From Chimonanthus salicifolius (taxonomy: Eukaryota > Streptophyta > Magnoliopsida > Laurales > Calycanthaceae): a DNA stretch of 64,000 nucleotides. This document shows, piece after piece, positions 35,001 through 46,063 of the stretch (its first letter is position 1; every line of letters starts with the position of its first letter). A model generated the notes under the pieces. That model saw only the letters and a program-made list of their open reading frames with translations. It did no database searches and was not told the origin of the DNA. Where the stretch lies: positions 7,717,542-7,781,541 of the forward strand of contig CM023534.1 in assembly GCA_013350335.1 (NCBI GenBank). The letters run 5' to 3'. A program made the translations under genes and the position numbers.

Positions 35001-37697
35001 AAAAATGCGTTGCACAGAAGGCCGATAAATCTTATGGGTCCAATGCAACGGACAGCTAATATGGATCCGTCCATCACCCTTTTGCACCCATTCAAATCCC
35101 GACCACAATGCAATGATGGGATCTTGGGTCTAGGTTGGGTTTAAGGTGGGCACATGTTTAGGGTTGTATGGGTTAATGTAATAGCTTATTATTTATTACA
35201 TGGTATTAGTTAAAATTTGTAACGACCCGACCCGACCCGACCCGACCCGACAACAGGGCTTAGGGCTTAACTCAGTAAGATATTGTCCGCTTTGGGCCTC
35301 GCATACAGCTCAAACCCGCACGGTTTTGCATTTGGGCCCAGGCCCACGTGGCTTGGCCCAAAAGGCCTCTTACATGAGTTTCAATTGGGTGGCTTTAATA
35401 AACCCACCCCTCCCTTTCATTCCCACCGATGTGGGACTTTTTTAGAGAGGGGGAGGGGTATCACAAAATTCGTTGAAGAAAGGGACGCAAATTGCCCTTC
35501 TCTTCCTATCTTTCGGGGACACAAATTGCCCTCATCCTACTTTGCTACTGAAGAAAGAGATACAACTTGCCCTTCGTTCGAGCACGCCTTATTTTGTCGT
35601 TTCTCGAAAATGAGACAGCATGTTTTGGACATCGTCTGTATTTATCGCATATTGCAATCATTGTTTTTGCCGGACAACTGTCTTACGGCTACTGCCGTTG
35701 TTTGTTCTAAGTTATGTGTTTCAGGCCGCCATTTGTGTTTGCCGCCTGTCATTTTGCAGCCAATCAACACTGCCTCGTCAACAATTTTTGCAGCCAATTA
35801 GTTTGCTGCTAACAAATCTTCGTAGTCAGTCAATGTGGCACTTTTACAGTTCACCTATCATTTCTTTACGTTTCAAGCTCCACGTTCATCCACGCTTCAG
35901 CTTGTGGGGGCGTGTTGGAATAATTAGAATAATTATGTTATTAGGATTCTAGTTTAGATTTACCTCTAATTAATATACCTATTTGGTTTATAATTATGTT
36001 AAGAGTTACAGTTTATGTGTGATAGCTGTAGGGTCAGCTAGAGGCTATAAATATATGTAATAGTATAGGGATTAAATACAATACACAGTTTATCTTTTCT
36101 ACAGAAATTGTACCGGCTTTTAGAGTAAGGATCAAATTTTGTTTTTTTGTTATGATTAGTTCATTCTTACATCATTCATGTGATAAAAGATAATTGGTGA
36201 TATTATAAATTGTTTAATGCGAAAGCATTAGACGATATGTACCTCTCATAGTCTATTAAGTACTAGTTTACTTTCAGAGTTTGGATTCATCTTTAAATAT
36301 CTATCTAGAAGTTAAAAAAAAAAGAAAGAGAAAAAGCCAATATGGCATCCAAAAATATGAAATTAAAACATTTTTTTGCAAGAAGATATGTTGGTAAATA
36401 AAAAAAGAAAAAGAAAAATAAAAAGAAGCAGCACCCTTTTCCAATTTTTGTTGTTCATCAATAATTCCACAGTATATTATATAATACTTTCTACCATTCT
36501 AAAAGAAAAAATCCACAGTATATCAACACATGAAAGAAAATGTAGATTTAATTAAATTAGTTAAAAGTACGCGACTTATATAAATAATATGGTTAAAAAT
36601 TTGTAGTGAATAATTCTTTCATCATTTTACAAATTTTTATAAGATTTTCTATTTTAGATTTTAACACAAGAAGAGGTTTGTTTTGAACATCATTATCTAA
36701 GTTATTTATTGCATCAATATGAAGGTGGTGTTCATATTTGAGGGAGTTTAACATTCATCAAATTTATTCTTTTTCAACTTTTAAGTCATTTTTATACAAA
36801 ATTTCTCTTATCTTTTAGATAATGATGCAATAAGGAAATAAAATCCTTTCAACTTTTCAAATCCAATCTTAAAATCTCTTTTCTTATTTTTTTGGTTTTT
36901 TCTTTACACAAATTTTCCTATTTACTAAAATATTTTGATCAACATAATTGTGTATGAATGGACATGGATTTTGAAAAAAAGATATTCCAGGAAACTGAAC
37001 TCTGCTGAATTCTGCAAAACAGCACCTCTCTCTTTCCTGCTTCACAAAGTAGAGTGAGATAACATGAACAGTGTGATATACATCTTATAATGACCTGGGA
37101 AACAGTAAAAATTCAAGAAAATTCATCCAAACAAGCAAACAACAAACATACGTGCTGGCGAGTAAGTGTTTCCAAGAAAATCTACTTCTCTAGTTAGCTA
37201 TTTTTTTCTTGAAATTGCATCCATGTACTGAAGGTTGAAAACACAATTAGAAAAATATAAGAGAAAAACAGTTCAGAATCACTGAAACAATTGAAGGAGA
37301 CAGAGCTGACCTCAACTCCACGTATGGTGGCACCCTCTGCTAGAAACAGAGTCATGCAACTGGTTAGATTGAATGGAGCTGTAAGCCAAATTCCAGCCTC
37401 CAAATTCAGCTGCCCGCCTCCGCTCTTCGCAATTTCTTTAATTGCCTCTTCAAATGCCCGGGTATTCACCGTCACACCGTCGCCGATCCCACCGAAGTCA
37501 GTCAGATTGAATGCCGCCGGCCGTATACCGGAACAATGCCTCAATGGCTCCCCCCATAGGATGCGTAGGCTATCAACAATGTTTTTCTGCCAGATCACTA
37601 CAGAGGCCACTCCAGCTAACCAGAGGACTATAAAGAGTGTCGTGTGCGACAAAAGTACCGTCGGAATCCACCGCTTGAAACTGAAGGCATCAGCCAT
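32094..37697 (-). CDS. polygalacturonase (GH28), membrane-anchored type, five exons
   Basis: Exons on the minus strand are 37311-37697, 34396-34516, 33825-34073, 32794-32947 and 32094-32619. All phases agree and give 478 residues. The protein has an uncleaved-looking hydrophobic segment (13-36) just after a short basic start, which predicts a type II anchor with the catalytic domain in the Golgi lumen or cell wall. GH28 motifs follow: FNLTDFGGIGDG (62-73), NTDGID (246-251), GDD (268-270) and RIKT (335-338). The GHG motif of classical polygalacturonases is replaced by SAGVSIGSEMSGG (304-316), so the usual histidine is missing. This replacement is typical of one large plant clade whose activity is poorly known. 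The likely substrate is homogalacturonan. Intron 1 (2.8 kb) contains a copia LTR and intron 3 an RTE fragment. Confidence 0.93.
33370..33640 (-). mobile_element. RTE-type LINE 3' end in polygalacturonase intron 3
   Basis: On the plus strand a (TCA/TTG)n run (33375-33420) is followed by TATTTAGAGTTGGCTCTAGA, the decayed form of the plant RTE 3' end. Minus-strand frames then show the last residues of the RTE polymerase in a badly broken state. Confidence 0.5.
35217..35455 (+). repeat. (CCGAC)n pentamer and adjoining GC-rich repeat
   Basis: About five CCGAC units at 35224-35251 open a GC-rich block with TATTGTCCGCTTTGGGC and GATGTGGGAC. Such blocks are common in plant dispersed repeats. The element class is not clear. 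Confidence 0.5.
35913..36103 (+). repeat. 3' LTR of a truncated copia element
   Basis: A polypurine tract (TTGTGGGGGCG) is followed by an LTR of 191 bp that begins TGTTGGAATAATTAG and ends TTTTCTACA. Just before the tract the frame ends in a SLWGRVG-like copia C-terminus. The 5' part of the element is missing. It lies antisense in the polygalacturonase intron. Confidence 0.7.
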
Positions 37698-39014
37698 CGT
37701 TGAACAGCTGGAAATGCAGAAAAATGACAGATAGGAACAATGCAGAAGTGATTTTCTTTATTTTTCTGTAGTAATTAGCTGCTTCTACCGTAAACGGACG
37801 ATTTCTAGCAGAGAGAGAGAGAGAGATGATAAAACTGAAATAAACAATGGAAGGACAAAATAAAACAGACAAATGTAAGTAACCCCGACGCTACCACAGA
37901 GAAAAATCAAAGAAAATTGGAAAAAACTTGAGAAAATTCAACTGCCCATGTGAGAAACAGGGGATGATCATTAATCTACATGAAAGAGAGAAACTCATCG
38001 ACCCAATGAAGAGGTAGGATAAATCAAACGGTCTGGACTGAAGAAAATGGTCTCTCTGCTCCCAAAATCATGACCCACATTTGTAATGAAGAGTATAGAA
38101 ATGAAGACGGGAAGATTAGGAAGAGAGGATGGAGGTTTTAGCCATGGATTTAAGGGATTTGCAGGTTGAGTGAATTGAAAGCGAAGAAACAGTTTCGGGT
38201 CTGGTTGGTACTAATCTTATTCGGAGAAAACTAGAAATAAAAAATACAATATGATTTTTTTTTTGTCATTTTGAAGCCTCACCTAAAATGATTTGATTGT
38301 ATCACTAAATAAATATTTTTTTATCTAGAGTGTATTCTACATCCATAGAATAAAGACCACCTTATTCGATCATTCACAGATGTACTTACCAAGAAAATCC
38401 CATAAAGCTGGTTAAACTATAATTAAACTTGATAATCTCTCTTTAACCAATGTGTTTGTTAATGGAGTTGGTCTGCCATCATCTAAGAATGGGACCTTGA
38501 TTGGGAACTCAACTACTACAGAAAGTCCCTATTCGATTCTAATAGTTTGTGGACAGTGACAAAAGTAGATGCAAAACCTACCACAGAACTAATGTTTCCT
38601 TACACAAGTCAAATGTCCTTTTAAAGTAAGAACCAAGGAATACCTTCACCTTCTCCGGCCACTGTAGTTCACCTGTAAACGTCTATCCTGGTCAAGATTT
38701 AAAAGAAGCAGTGGAGTTCAAATGATTGGAGTGTTTGCCTCTACCATAAGTCATTACTACTTCCAATATGTTATTGTTAATATTAAAATTATGAGTGGAT
38801 TAGATAACATTATCTTAGTGTAAGGATGGACTTCTAGCCCAAAAGACTAGGCTAATAGGTAAAGTGATAAAGTCTTTACATTTCTCCTCTCACAACTGAT
38901 GTGGAACTCTCGTTCGCACTCCAATAATCCTCTTTTGAACGAGTCTCTCAGGTTGATAGAATGTCGCCAGCCATTCCAATCGGCTAGGGAATCCTTGAGT
39001 CCATATGTTATGAC
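37698..39014. other. spacer between divergent polygalacturonase and receptor kinase genes (left part)
   Basis: It should hold the polygalacturonase promoter and leader. A (GA)n run occurs at about 37810-37825. No TATA box can be assigned with confidence. Confidence 0.4.
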
Positions 39015-39022
39015 TTGAGGAT

Positions 39023-39195
39023 CGGGGCCGGCCCTGAGATCCCCTAAAATCTCAGAGGCCCTAGACGGAATGAGATTTCAGACGCCCTAGACGAAATGAG
39101 ATTTCATAGGCCCTTTGTGACTAGTATATTAAGGAGTTTAAGTGTGTGGGGTCGCAGGTAGCAGCGTACACCGCCTATGCCCGGTGCCGGCCCTA
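39023..39195. mobile_element. hAT MITE, GGGCCGGC type, 173 bp
   Basis: The flanks are TTGAGGAT (39015-39022) and TTGAGGAC (39196-39203), 7 of 8. The ends read CGGGGCCGGCCCTGAG and, on the other strand, TAGGGCCGGCACCGG. Internal CCCTAGACGRAATGAGATTT is repeated twice. The 8-bp duplication and GGGCCGGC ends fit hAT. The DNA on both sides (38850-38930 and 39227-39310) is itself a diverged direct repeat containing AAAAGACTAG. Confidence 0.75.
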
Positions 39196-39739
39196 TTGAG
39201 GACTTAGATCTGGTACCACTGTTAGGACTCATAAAAGACTAGTTTGACAGGTAGAGTGATCCAGTCATTTATAAATCTTTAAATTTTCCCTACATAATTT
39301 AGGACTTTCATTCACCTCAACACAAATTGTGCTGTCATTCACCATTCATTGTCATTTTTTTAAACTTAATTTTTTTTTCTAGCTTAAATTGGTAATCATA
39401 ATTGAATTTATAAAATTAATCTATGTAGATCATGTTTTCTGTAGAATAGTTTCCACCACCACAACAATGTGATGGATTGTGCGTATAGAAGTTGTCTCTT
39501 ATCAAATTTATATCATATCAGAATTCATCAATAATTTATCAGATAAATATTAATTTTTTCATCAGTTTTAGAGTTTTTAACATTTTTGTCAAGTAGTTAA
39601 TATTTAGTATAAAAAAATCTTTTAGGTTTATAAGCATGGTAGTTCATCATTGTAATCTATGAGTATACATTCAACGTTCATATTTTTAATTCTTAATTGG
39701 ATAGAGACATGACTTAACCATATTATAATCCACAAAATC

Positions 39740-40028
39740 ATCTCTTCTTATCAAATAATAGTAACATGGATTCTCACCATCTCTCTTAAGATAAGAATTA
39801 AGATATAGATGCCACGTGTTGGTACTGAGTTGTTTCTTTTATTGACTTGGTCAAACCAAAACAACCACCTTTCCCTCTCCGTCTTTCTGTTCTCAACTCC
39901 GCTTTCATCGCTATTCTCGCTCAACCTCTCCCAACCAAAACTAGATACAAGAAAACTCAACATACCAATACTAGCTTCTCCGGACAGCGGCCATTTTCTT
40001 CCCGGAGGTTTCATTTTCCGGACAAGCA
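39740..40028 (+). promoter_or_regulatory. upstream region of the receptor kinase
   Basis: A G-box CACGTG lies at 39813-39818 and a W-box TTGAC at 39843-39847, followed by a C/T-rich leader. No clear TATA box was found. The assignment rests on position only. Confidence 0.35.
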
Positions 40029-43000
40029 ATGGTCACTGCTCCCCTCCTCCATTCCAGAGGCCTTATTCTCTTATTCCTCTTCCTCCTTTCTCCTCTCGCT
40101 GCACCGGCAGACCCAGAAACTGAAGCTCTCCTCCTGCTCAAAAAATCATTTCAAAACGCTACAGGGCTCCAGTCATGGGAACCCAAGTCGAGTGCCTGCA
40201 CCGGGAAGGGCTCTTGGTTTGGTGTCTTCTGCTCAAACGGCGTCGTCTCCAACCTCCACCTTGGAGGAATGGGCCTTTCGGGAAAGATCGACGTCGATGC
40301 GCTCATCAAACTACGTGGCCTTCGATCCATCAGCCTCACCAACAACAGCTTTTCCGGTCCAATCCCAAGTTTCAATCGTCTTGGCAATTTGAAAGCCATA
40401 TACTTGTCCGGGAACCAGTTTTCTGGCACTATACCCTCAATTTTCTTCTCCAACATGAATTCTTTGAAGAAGGTATGGCTTCCCAACAATGCATTTACAG
40501 GACCCATTCCTTCGTCGATCGCCAACTTGACCAATCTACTGGAATTGCACCTAGAAAACAATAGGTTCTCCGGTCAAATTCCGGCAATCAATACACCGAC
40601 CTTGAAATCATTCAACGTGTCAAACAATGCCTTGGAAGGAGAAGTTCCCGCCACTCTTAAGGAATTCGAAGCAAAATCGTTTCTGGGTAATGAGGGGTTG
40701 TGTGGAGAACAGGTGGGGAAGCAATGTAAAGATGGTGCAATTGCCGATGAGAATTCGAAGTCGAATTCGAATTTGAATTCGAATTCGAGTTCAAATTCAA
40801 ATTTGAGTTCGAATTTGGATTCTAATTCTAATTCAAGTCCAAACCCGAATTCGAATTCTAATTCTAATTCGAAGTCGAATTATCATCGAAAGGTGGCGAC
40901 GGCAGCAGTGGTGGTGGTGGTGGTGTTGATGGCGTTGTCAGGTTTGGCGATTGTAATGAAGATTAAACGCGAAAAAGAATTTGACAAGCTTAAGCGTGAC
41001 GTTGGAGAGGGGGTGGTGGCGGTGCAGGTGCCGGAGAAAAAAGGAAAGGAAGGATCAGCACAAAAGGAATCAGTATCATCAGCGCGGAAGGAGGCTACGG
41101 GCAAAAAGGCAGCGGCGGCGCCTCAATTGACTATAGTTAATGACGAGAAAGGAGTATTTGGGCTGCTGGAGTTGATGAAATCTGCGGCGGAGGCGTTGGG
41201 GAATGGCGCGCTCGGTTCGTCGTACAAAGCAGTTATGGCGAATGGATTTGCAGTGGTTGTGAAGAGGATGAAAGAGATGAATAGATTAGCAAATGACGGG
41301 TTTGAGGCAGAGTTGAAGCGGCTTGGGCGGCTCCGGCATCCGAATATCTTGCCGCCGTTGGCCTTCCATTTCCGAAAGGAAGAGAAGCTGTTGGTGTATG
41401 AGTATATCCCAGGGGGCAGTCTCTACTTTCTCCTACATGGTAAGAGCCTTGCACAGCCCAAATTTTGCCTAATTCAGTCTACCCCCATTGAGTTGATGGG
41501 CCTAAAATGGACCTCAAACCCATTTGGCCCATTTAGGATTGTATGCTGTGGGAACAACGGGAAATAGTCACATGATTCTAAGAAACCTTTAGGTCTAAAT
41601 GCTAAGCCTATGGTCCTTTTGGGGAGACGGTAGACCACGGACCCTCCCAAGTGCAATGGAGGCCCCGGGCCTAGTCCATGGGCCTTCTTAATCACCCATT
41701 AACCCGTCCAGGTAAGAGTTATATAATTTGATGTGCCACTTTCGACAATCCTATCTATCCAATCGGGCCATGAGTTGGGTCTTTCTAGACCACCTCCATA
41801 AATATAGTCTCAACCGATCCGGTTTAGCCATTGGACCAGAAATAGGAGGCCATGTCTAGTCCACTGTGGCGGATCTTGGCCCAACACTTCCCTACAATAA
41901 TTGGCACTAGAGCCACCCATCATCATCATTGATGTGGGTTATGTTAAGCATCTTGCAGAATTAAAATTAGATCATATAGAAATCATGAATGGGGCACTAT
42001 TTTAATGGGATTTTCCAAGTTGCACCAATTTTATGATTTTATCTTTTTTTTAATTAATAAGTTGTTTTTTTTTTTAGCAGTAACAAAGAATAAATATATT
42101 AAGAGAGAAAGAAGAATAATACAAAAGAAGACATCCACGGATCTAAAAGATTAAAACTCAAAGAAACCAAATAGAAGAATAAAAAAAGGAAATAAGAACC
42201 CCACCAAAATCAGATACACCACAAAAGAACAAGAAACCATCCCGAGGCAGATAGCCCATCAACCCCAAATGTACCTGAATGAAAATAAAAAAGAAAACCA
42301 CCTTGTGGGACGTCGTCCAGGCACCACAAAGAAGAAGAATAACCTCTCCTATTACTGAGGCAACTGAAACTCCAAAAAAAAACACCAAAATTTCGAAAGA
42401 AAAGTTATCATTTGGAAACTCTTCGAAATTCCAACAGAAACTAAGACCAAGACCGAGATCAGTGAAAAGAAGATGGACCCAAATTAATAAGTTGCTTCTA
42501 CACTTATATACCAAGTTCTTAACCATGGACTTCCATACCAGTAACTTTGGATGTTTGATCGATGAAATGTTGCAAATACATGCACAAGCCATCAAAATCA
42601 CAGTCAGAATGAAAATTTGAAATCACAATATTTTATAAGAAAATGTCAAAATGGTGAAGCAAGATAATTTGTTACCATTATGATATTTGGGAAATATTAC
42701 CCAAGGCTTAAATTTTTTTAATATAGAGATTCTTTATTTTTTAAAATTAAGCTCTTTCTATACTTTAATGTTTAAAAATTACAAAAACCTGATATACAAA
42801 ATTATGTATAAAATATCAAATTGGGCTTTCCTGCATTCTTCTGCTTAGGTTCAAAATCGGGTTACTCTTGGACTATCAATGAACTCACCCAACACTGACC
42901 CAATCTTAAATTTGGTCCGAGCTGTAATTTTTTGGGTTATTTTCCTAAGAGGGCTTCAAGGCAGGCCCATTCCAAGCTGCACCCTAGTTGGTTTTGATCT

Positions 43001-43885
43001 AATCTTATGAATTTATAATAAGTTGGCCCACCATAAAATTTTCATTCTCAATAATAAATTGTTGTTTTTTAAACCATCTTGACTTCAATTGAATGTAGAT
43101 TTTGGTGTCACTAACCTGTTTTTTTATGATGGTTGATGATTTGGTTTGGATGTTTTGAAGAGGACCATGGGCCGGGCCGTGAGGAGCTCAACTGGCTAAC
43201 TCGTCTGAGAATTATCCGAGGAATCGCTCGAGGAATGGCCTATCTACACACTGAGTTGTCGAGTTCAGAACTCCCACATGGAAATCTCAAGTCCTCCAAT
43301 ATCCTCGTCGATGATGATTTCGAGCCTCTCCTCATTGACTATGGCTTCACACCTTTGGTGGGCCCAAACCATGCATCCCAATCCATGTTGGCCTACGGAT
43401 CCCCAGAGTCCATCCAACACCGCCACGTGTCCCACAAATCGGACGTGTACTGCCTTGGGATCGTCATCCTCGAGATCATCACCAGAAAATTGCCTTCCCA
43501 ATATAATTCCAATGGAAATGGTGCAATCGACATGGTACAGTATGCGACTTCAGCAGTGACAGAAAAAAGGGAGGCTGAATTGTTGGATCCTGAAATGTTG
43601 AAGTCCGGAGGCTCCCGGGAGAGCATGAAACAGCTCTTCAACCTGGCCATAATGTGCATTGAGCCAAGCCCTGATCGTCGGCCCAGTATGCAAGAGATCG
43701 CGCAATGGATCGAGGAGATCGCTGCAGATGAACGGTGCGACGAGTATTTTCAAGCAGCAACACCAAGGACACCATTGAGGAGAAGCAATTTTTCTGCAAG
43801 TCAGAGTAAAGGAGAGAGCTCGGATCAGATCATAGATGGACTCGGGTCTCCACATCAAAATGGACTTGGCCCAAACCCAACATAA
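40029..43885 (+). CDS. PRK-type LRR receptor-like (pseudo)kinase, similar to PRK3
   Basis: Two exons, 40029-41439 and 43161-43885, encode 711 residues (the phase-1 junction forms a glutamate at 471). Order: signal peptide (about 1-27), LRR N-cap with GSWFGVFC, about five LRRs (75-210), a serine/asparagine-rich juxtamembrane stretch (243-284), one membrane span (290-311), then a kinase domain. The closest match I recognise is the pollen receptor-like kinase family (PRK), of which PRK3 has the same HGNLKSSN and SHKSDVYCLGI segments. The glycine loop is NGALGSSYKAV and the lysine is in VVVKRMK. HRD has become HGN (510-512) and DFG has become DYG (530-532), so catalysis is doubtful and a scaffold or signalling role is likelier. 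Pollen PRKs act at the tube tip through ROP-GEFs; that role is inferred here. Confidence 0.92.
41440..43160 (+). other. intron of the receptor kinase gene
   Basis: Donor CATG|GTAAGA and acceptor TTTTGAAG|AG. The 1721-bp intron carries the LINE 3' end at 42065-42481. Just after the donor the frame stays open for 43 codons, so retention would give a truncated receptor ending before the catalytic loop. Confidence 0.85.
42065..42481 (-). mobile_element. 5'-truncated LINE (3' end only) in the receptor kinase intron
   Basis: A 417-bp insert is flanked by the exact 13-bp duplication AATTAATAAGTTG (42052-42064 and 42482-42494). Its left edge is a T run (42065-42075), the minus-strand poly(A), next to AGCAGTAACAAAG, which suggests a LINE 3' untranslated end. 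It carries no coding domain that can be recognised. Confidence 0.75.
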
Positions 43886-44472
43886 GCCCATGGCATGAAT
43901 GGATAGAGCATTGAAGAAAAGGATTGTAAATGATAAATTATATCCTCTGACCCATTTAGTGTTATCCTTCAAAATTAATACCCACCACACTAAAGGAACT
44001 AGGGCATCCCTTTCTCATCCTTCCTCTATTCAACACTTCCTAAAGCCAACGAAAAAAAACTTTATTTGGTTTTACAATGAATGGATATTCTTCTCATAAT
44101 AATTATGATAAAAGAAAGATTGGATTTATTATTTTGAGTGAAGGTTCATTTCTGTAAGTCTAATGGCTTGGTTTTGCTAGCAATTTTGCTAAAGGGGAAG
44201 AAGGAGGTCTTCTGGAGGCATATCTACAATGTATTTTAATTCTTTTTTAGTTTTTTTTTTTCCAATAGCATAGTTTCATTCTCTGACCATGGAAAAGTAA
44301 ATTTTTTTTTTTTTTCATGCAATGTATTTTAATTCTTTTATTGTTTTTCTATTAGTAATATAGTTTTACATCTGTGACTTTGGAAGAGTAGAGGCTGGGA
44401 GAGAGAATCATGTGGCTGTGTTTGGATTGAAACTTTTAAGTAGAAGGTTCTCTCAAGATAGAAGAATTTTTA
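43886..44472. other. downstream of the receptor kinase, nothing recognised
   Basis: Probably includes the 3' untranslated region and terminator of the kinase gene. T-rich runs are present. Confidence 0.45.
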
Positions 44473-44480
44473 GTCCATCT

Positions 44481-44681
44481 CAGGGGTTTAAAAATCGGTA
44501 TCGGCCGATATATCGGCCGATATTTTTCTCTTTCCTCCTTGTTTTTTTTAAATATCGGCCGATATTTTGATATCGGCCGATATAATACGGCTGATATTGT
44601 GAATATCGGCCGATATTCATATCTCTAAAACCGATATATATCGGCCGATACGATATGTATCGGCCGATATTTCGACCCCTG
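44481..44681. mobile_element. hAT MITE, CGGCCGATAT family, copy 3
   Basis: A 201-bp element has ends CAGGGGTTTAAAAATCGG and, as reverse complement, CAGGGGTCGAAATATCGG. The flanks are GTCCATCT / ATCCATCT (44473-44480 and 44682-44689, 7 of 8). It carries many copies of ATATCGGCCGATAT, making it the shortest and most compact member. Confidence 0.85.
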
Positions 44682-44689
44682 ATCCATCT

Positions 44690-45880
44690 TCTTTGATGAT
44701 GAAGAACCATCATTTGCAGGACTTTCTCCTGAAGAATGTATCTAAGAGAAGATATTGAACTTCTCTAGGCGAAGTCTCCACGCTTCTCTCCATCCAAATA
44801 TATCATAATTTTAGATTTAGGAGGTTTACCTTTTAATTCGATTTTTTAATTATTTTAAACGCAACGTATTGAATACAAGGTTAGATTAATTATCTACTTG
44901 TATTGAAAAATAACAGTTAAGGGATTCATAAAATCCATGCATTGGATCTCAAATTTATACTATTTGCAAATGCTTTGGATGATGAACTTTGGGCTTCGGC
45001 CTTATTTCTCACCCAATCAGATCAGTAAAAAATTGGATAGTCAAATACATCTATAACATAAATGATGTTGGGATGGATTTTAAAATTTAACTAGTCTTCA
45101 ACATAAAAAGAAAAAAAAAGGAAAACTAAAATTTGGCTCAAATTATGAAGAATTAGAGAGAACTTAAACTCGTAGAATTTCAAGAAGTTTTTTGGATCTT
45201 ATATCCCTTCCGATGCCAATTGTTAAGTCACCGAATCTCAATTGAAAAAACAAACATAAATCCAAGTTCTCTCTGAAATAAGGATTAAGGCTTAAAATTT
45301 CAAGGAAATCTCAACACCATACCAAATTCACAATGAAATTTAAAAATAATTCAAGTGAATTCTAATGTTTAAATTGCAATAGTAATAATTAATGTCAATG
45401 CAAAAATCAAAGCTAGAAATCACAAGAATTAAGCGTCACACTTACTTCCACATGGCGAAACTTAGTTTAAACTTGATGTATCAAGTAAGTTTGAGAGGAG
45501 TTGAATCCAAAGACCTCTATTTTAATCTTAGAATGTTAGACCAACTGAACTACCTATTTGAATCATGCATTTCTTAAACATGAAATGAATCCATCGGACT
45601 AAATAGAATCATAAAATATTTTCTATTTTAAATCATTTTTATTATTTTAAATTTCCATAAAATTATTTTAATCATAGATTAAATAATTATCAATATTAAT
45701 TTAATGAGTTATCCCTATTATCTTAAAAAGTTTAAAAATACAGCAAGCCTATTGATCAAAGCATCTCCTGGTCAAAGGTAATTCGGTGAGTGCACAGCCA
45801 CACGAAAAATACTCAAATATAATGCCTCAAGTTGCGCCGTCCATTTGAGAGATCATCTCCGGGAAGCCCTACCTTCTCTT
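44690..45880. other. intergenic region upstream of COQ9, with a SINE
   Basis: A minus-strand tRNA-like head (GTAGTTCAGTTGG, then GGATTCAACTCC) occurs at about 45495-45560, with a body towards 45410, resembling the SINE at 17415. Otherwise AT-rich, with no gene. Confidence 0.5.
45410..45565 (-). mobile_element. tRNA-derived SINE (diverged)
   Basis: The A-box-like TAGTTCAGTTGG and B-box-like GGATTCAACTCC are about 45 bp apart in the correct order on the minus strand. Target duplications were not found. Confidence 0.5.
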
Positions 45881-46028
45881 TGACACGTGGACACATGCTC
45901 TCTTTGACACGTGGCTATATATATGCCCAGCATCACTCTCAGTATTTCTTCTTCGTCTGCTTACTCTTCTTGGGCCAACTAAAATACAGAACAAAAGTTC
46001 CTGGAAGCTCTCTCTCTCTTCTCTCTCT

Positions 46029-46059
<31 letters not shown>

Positions 46060-46062
46060 AGA
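45876..46062 (+). promoter_or_regulatory. COQ9 promoter: duplicated ACACGTGG box, TATA box and CT-rich leader
   Basis: The 15-bp block CTCTTTGACACGTGG occurs twice, with CACGTG at 45884-45889 and 45908-45913. It combines a W-box core with a G-box/ABRE-type core. A TATATATAT segment at about 45916-45925 follows directly. The leader from 46004 to 46060 is a (CT)n tract that ends at the ATG. Confidence 0.65.
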
Positions 46063-46063
46063 G

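Larger units (their letters stand above)
34517..37310 (-). other. first intron of the polygalacturonase gene
   Basis: Donor GAG|GTCAG and acceptor GAGCAG. The 2794-bp intron contains a (CCGAC)n run, the 3' end of a copia element and otherwise AT-rich sequence without recognisable features. Confidence 0.8.

Noticed and set aside
35283..35801. 172-codon frame in the first intron of the polygalacturonase gene
   Set aside because: It overlaps the GC-rich repeat block and copia remnants, has no recognisable domain, and lies antisense to the host gene.
42158..42601. 147-codon minus-strand frame in the kinase intron
   Set aside because: It spans the boundary of a LINE 3' end and unique intron sequence, and is hydrophobic from T-rich DNA.
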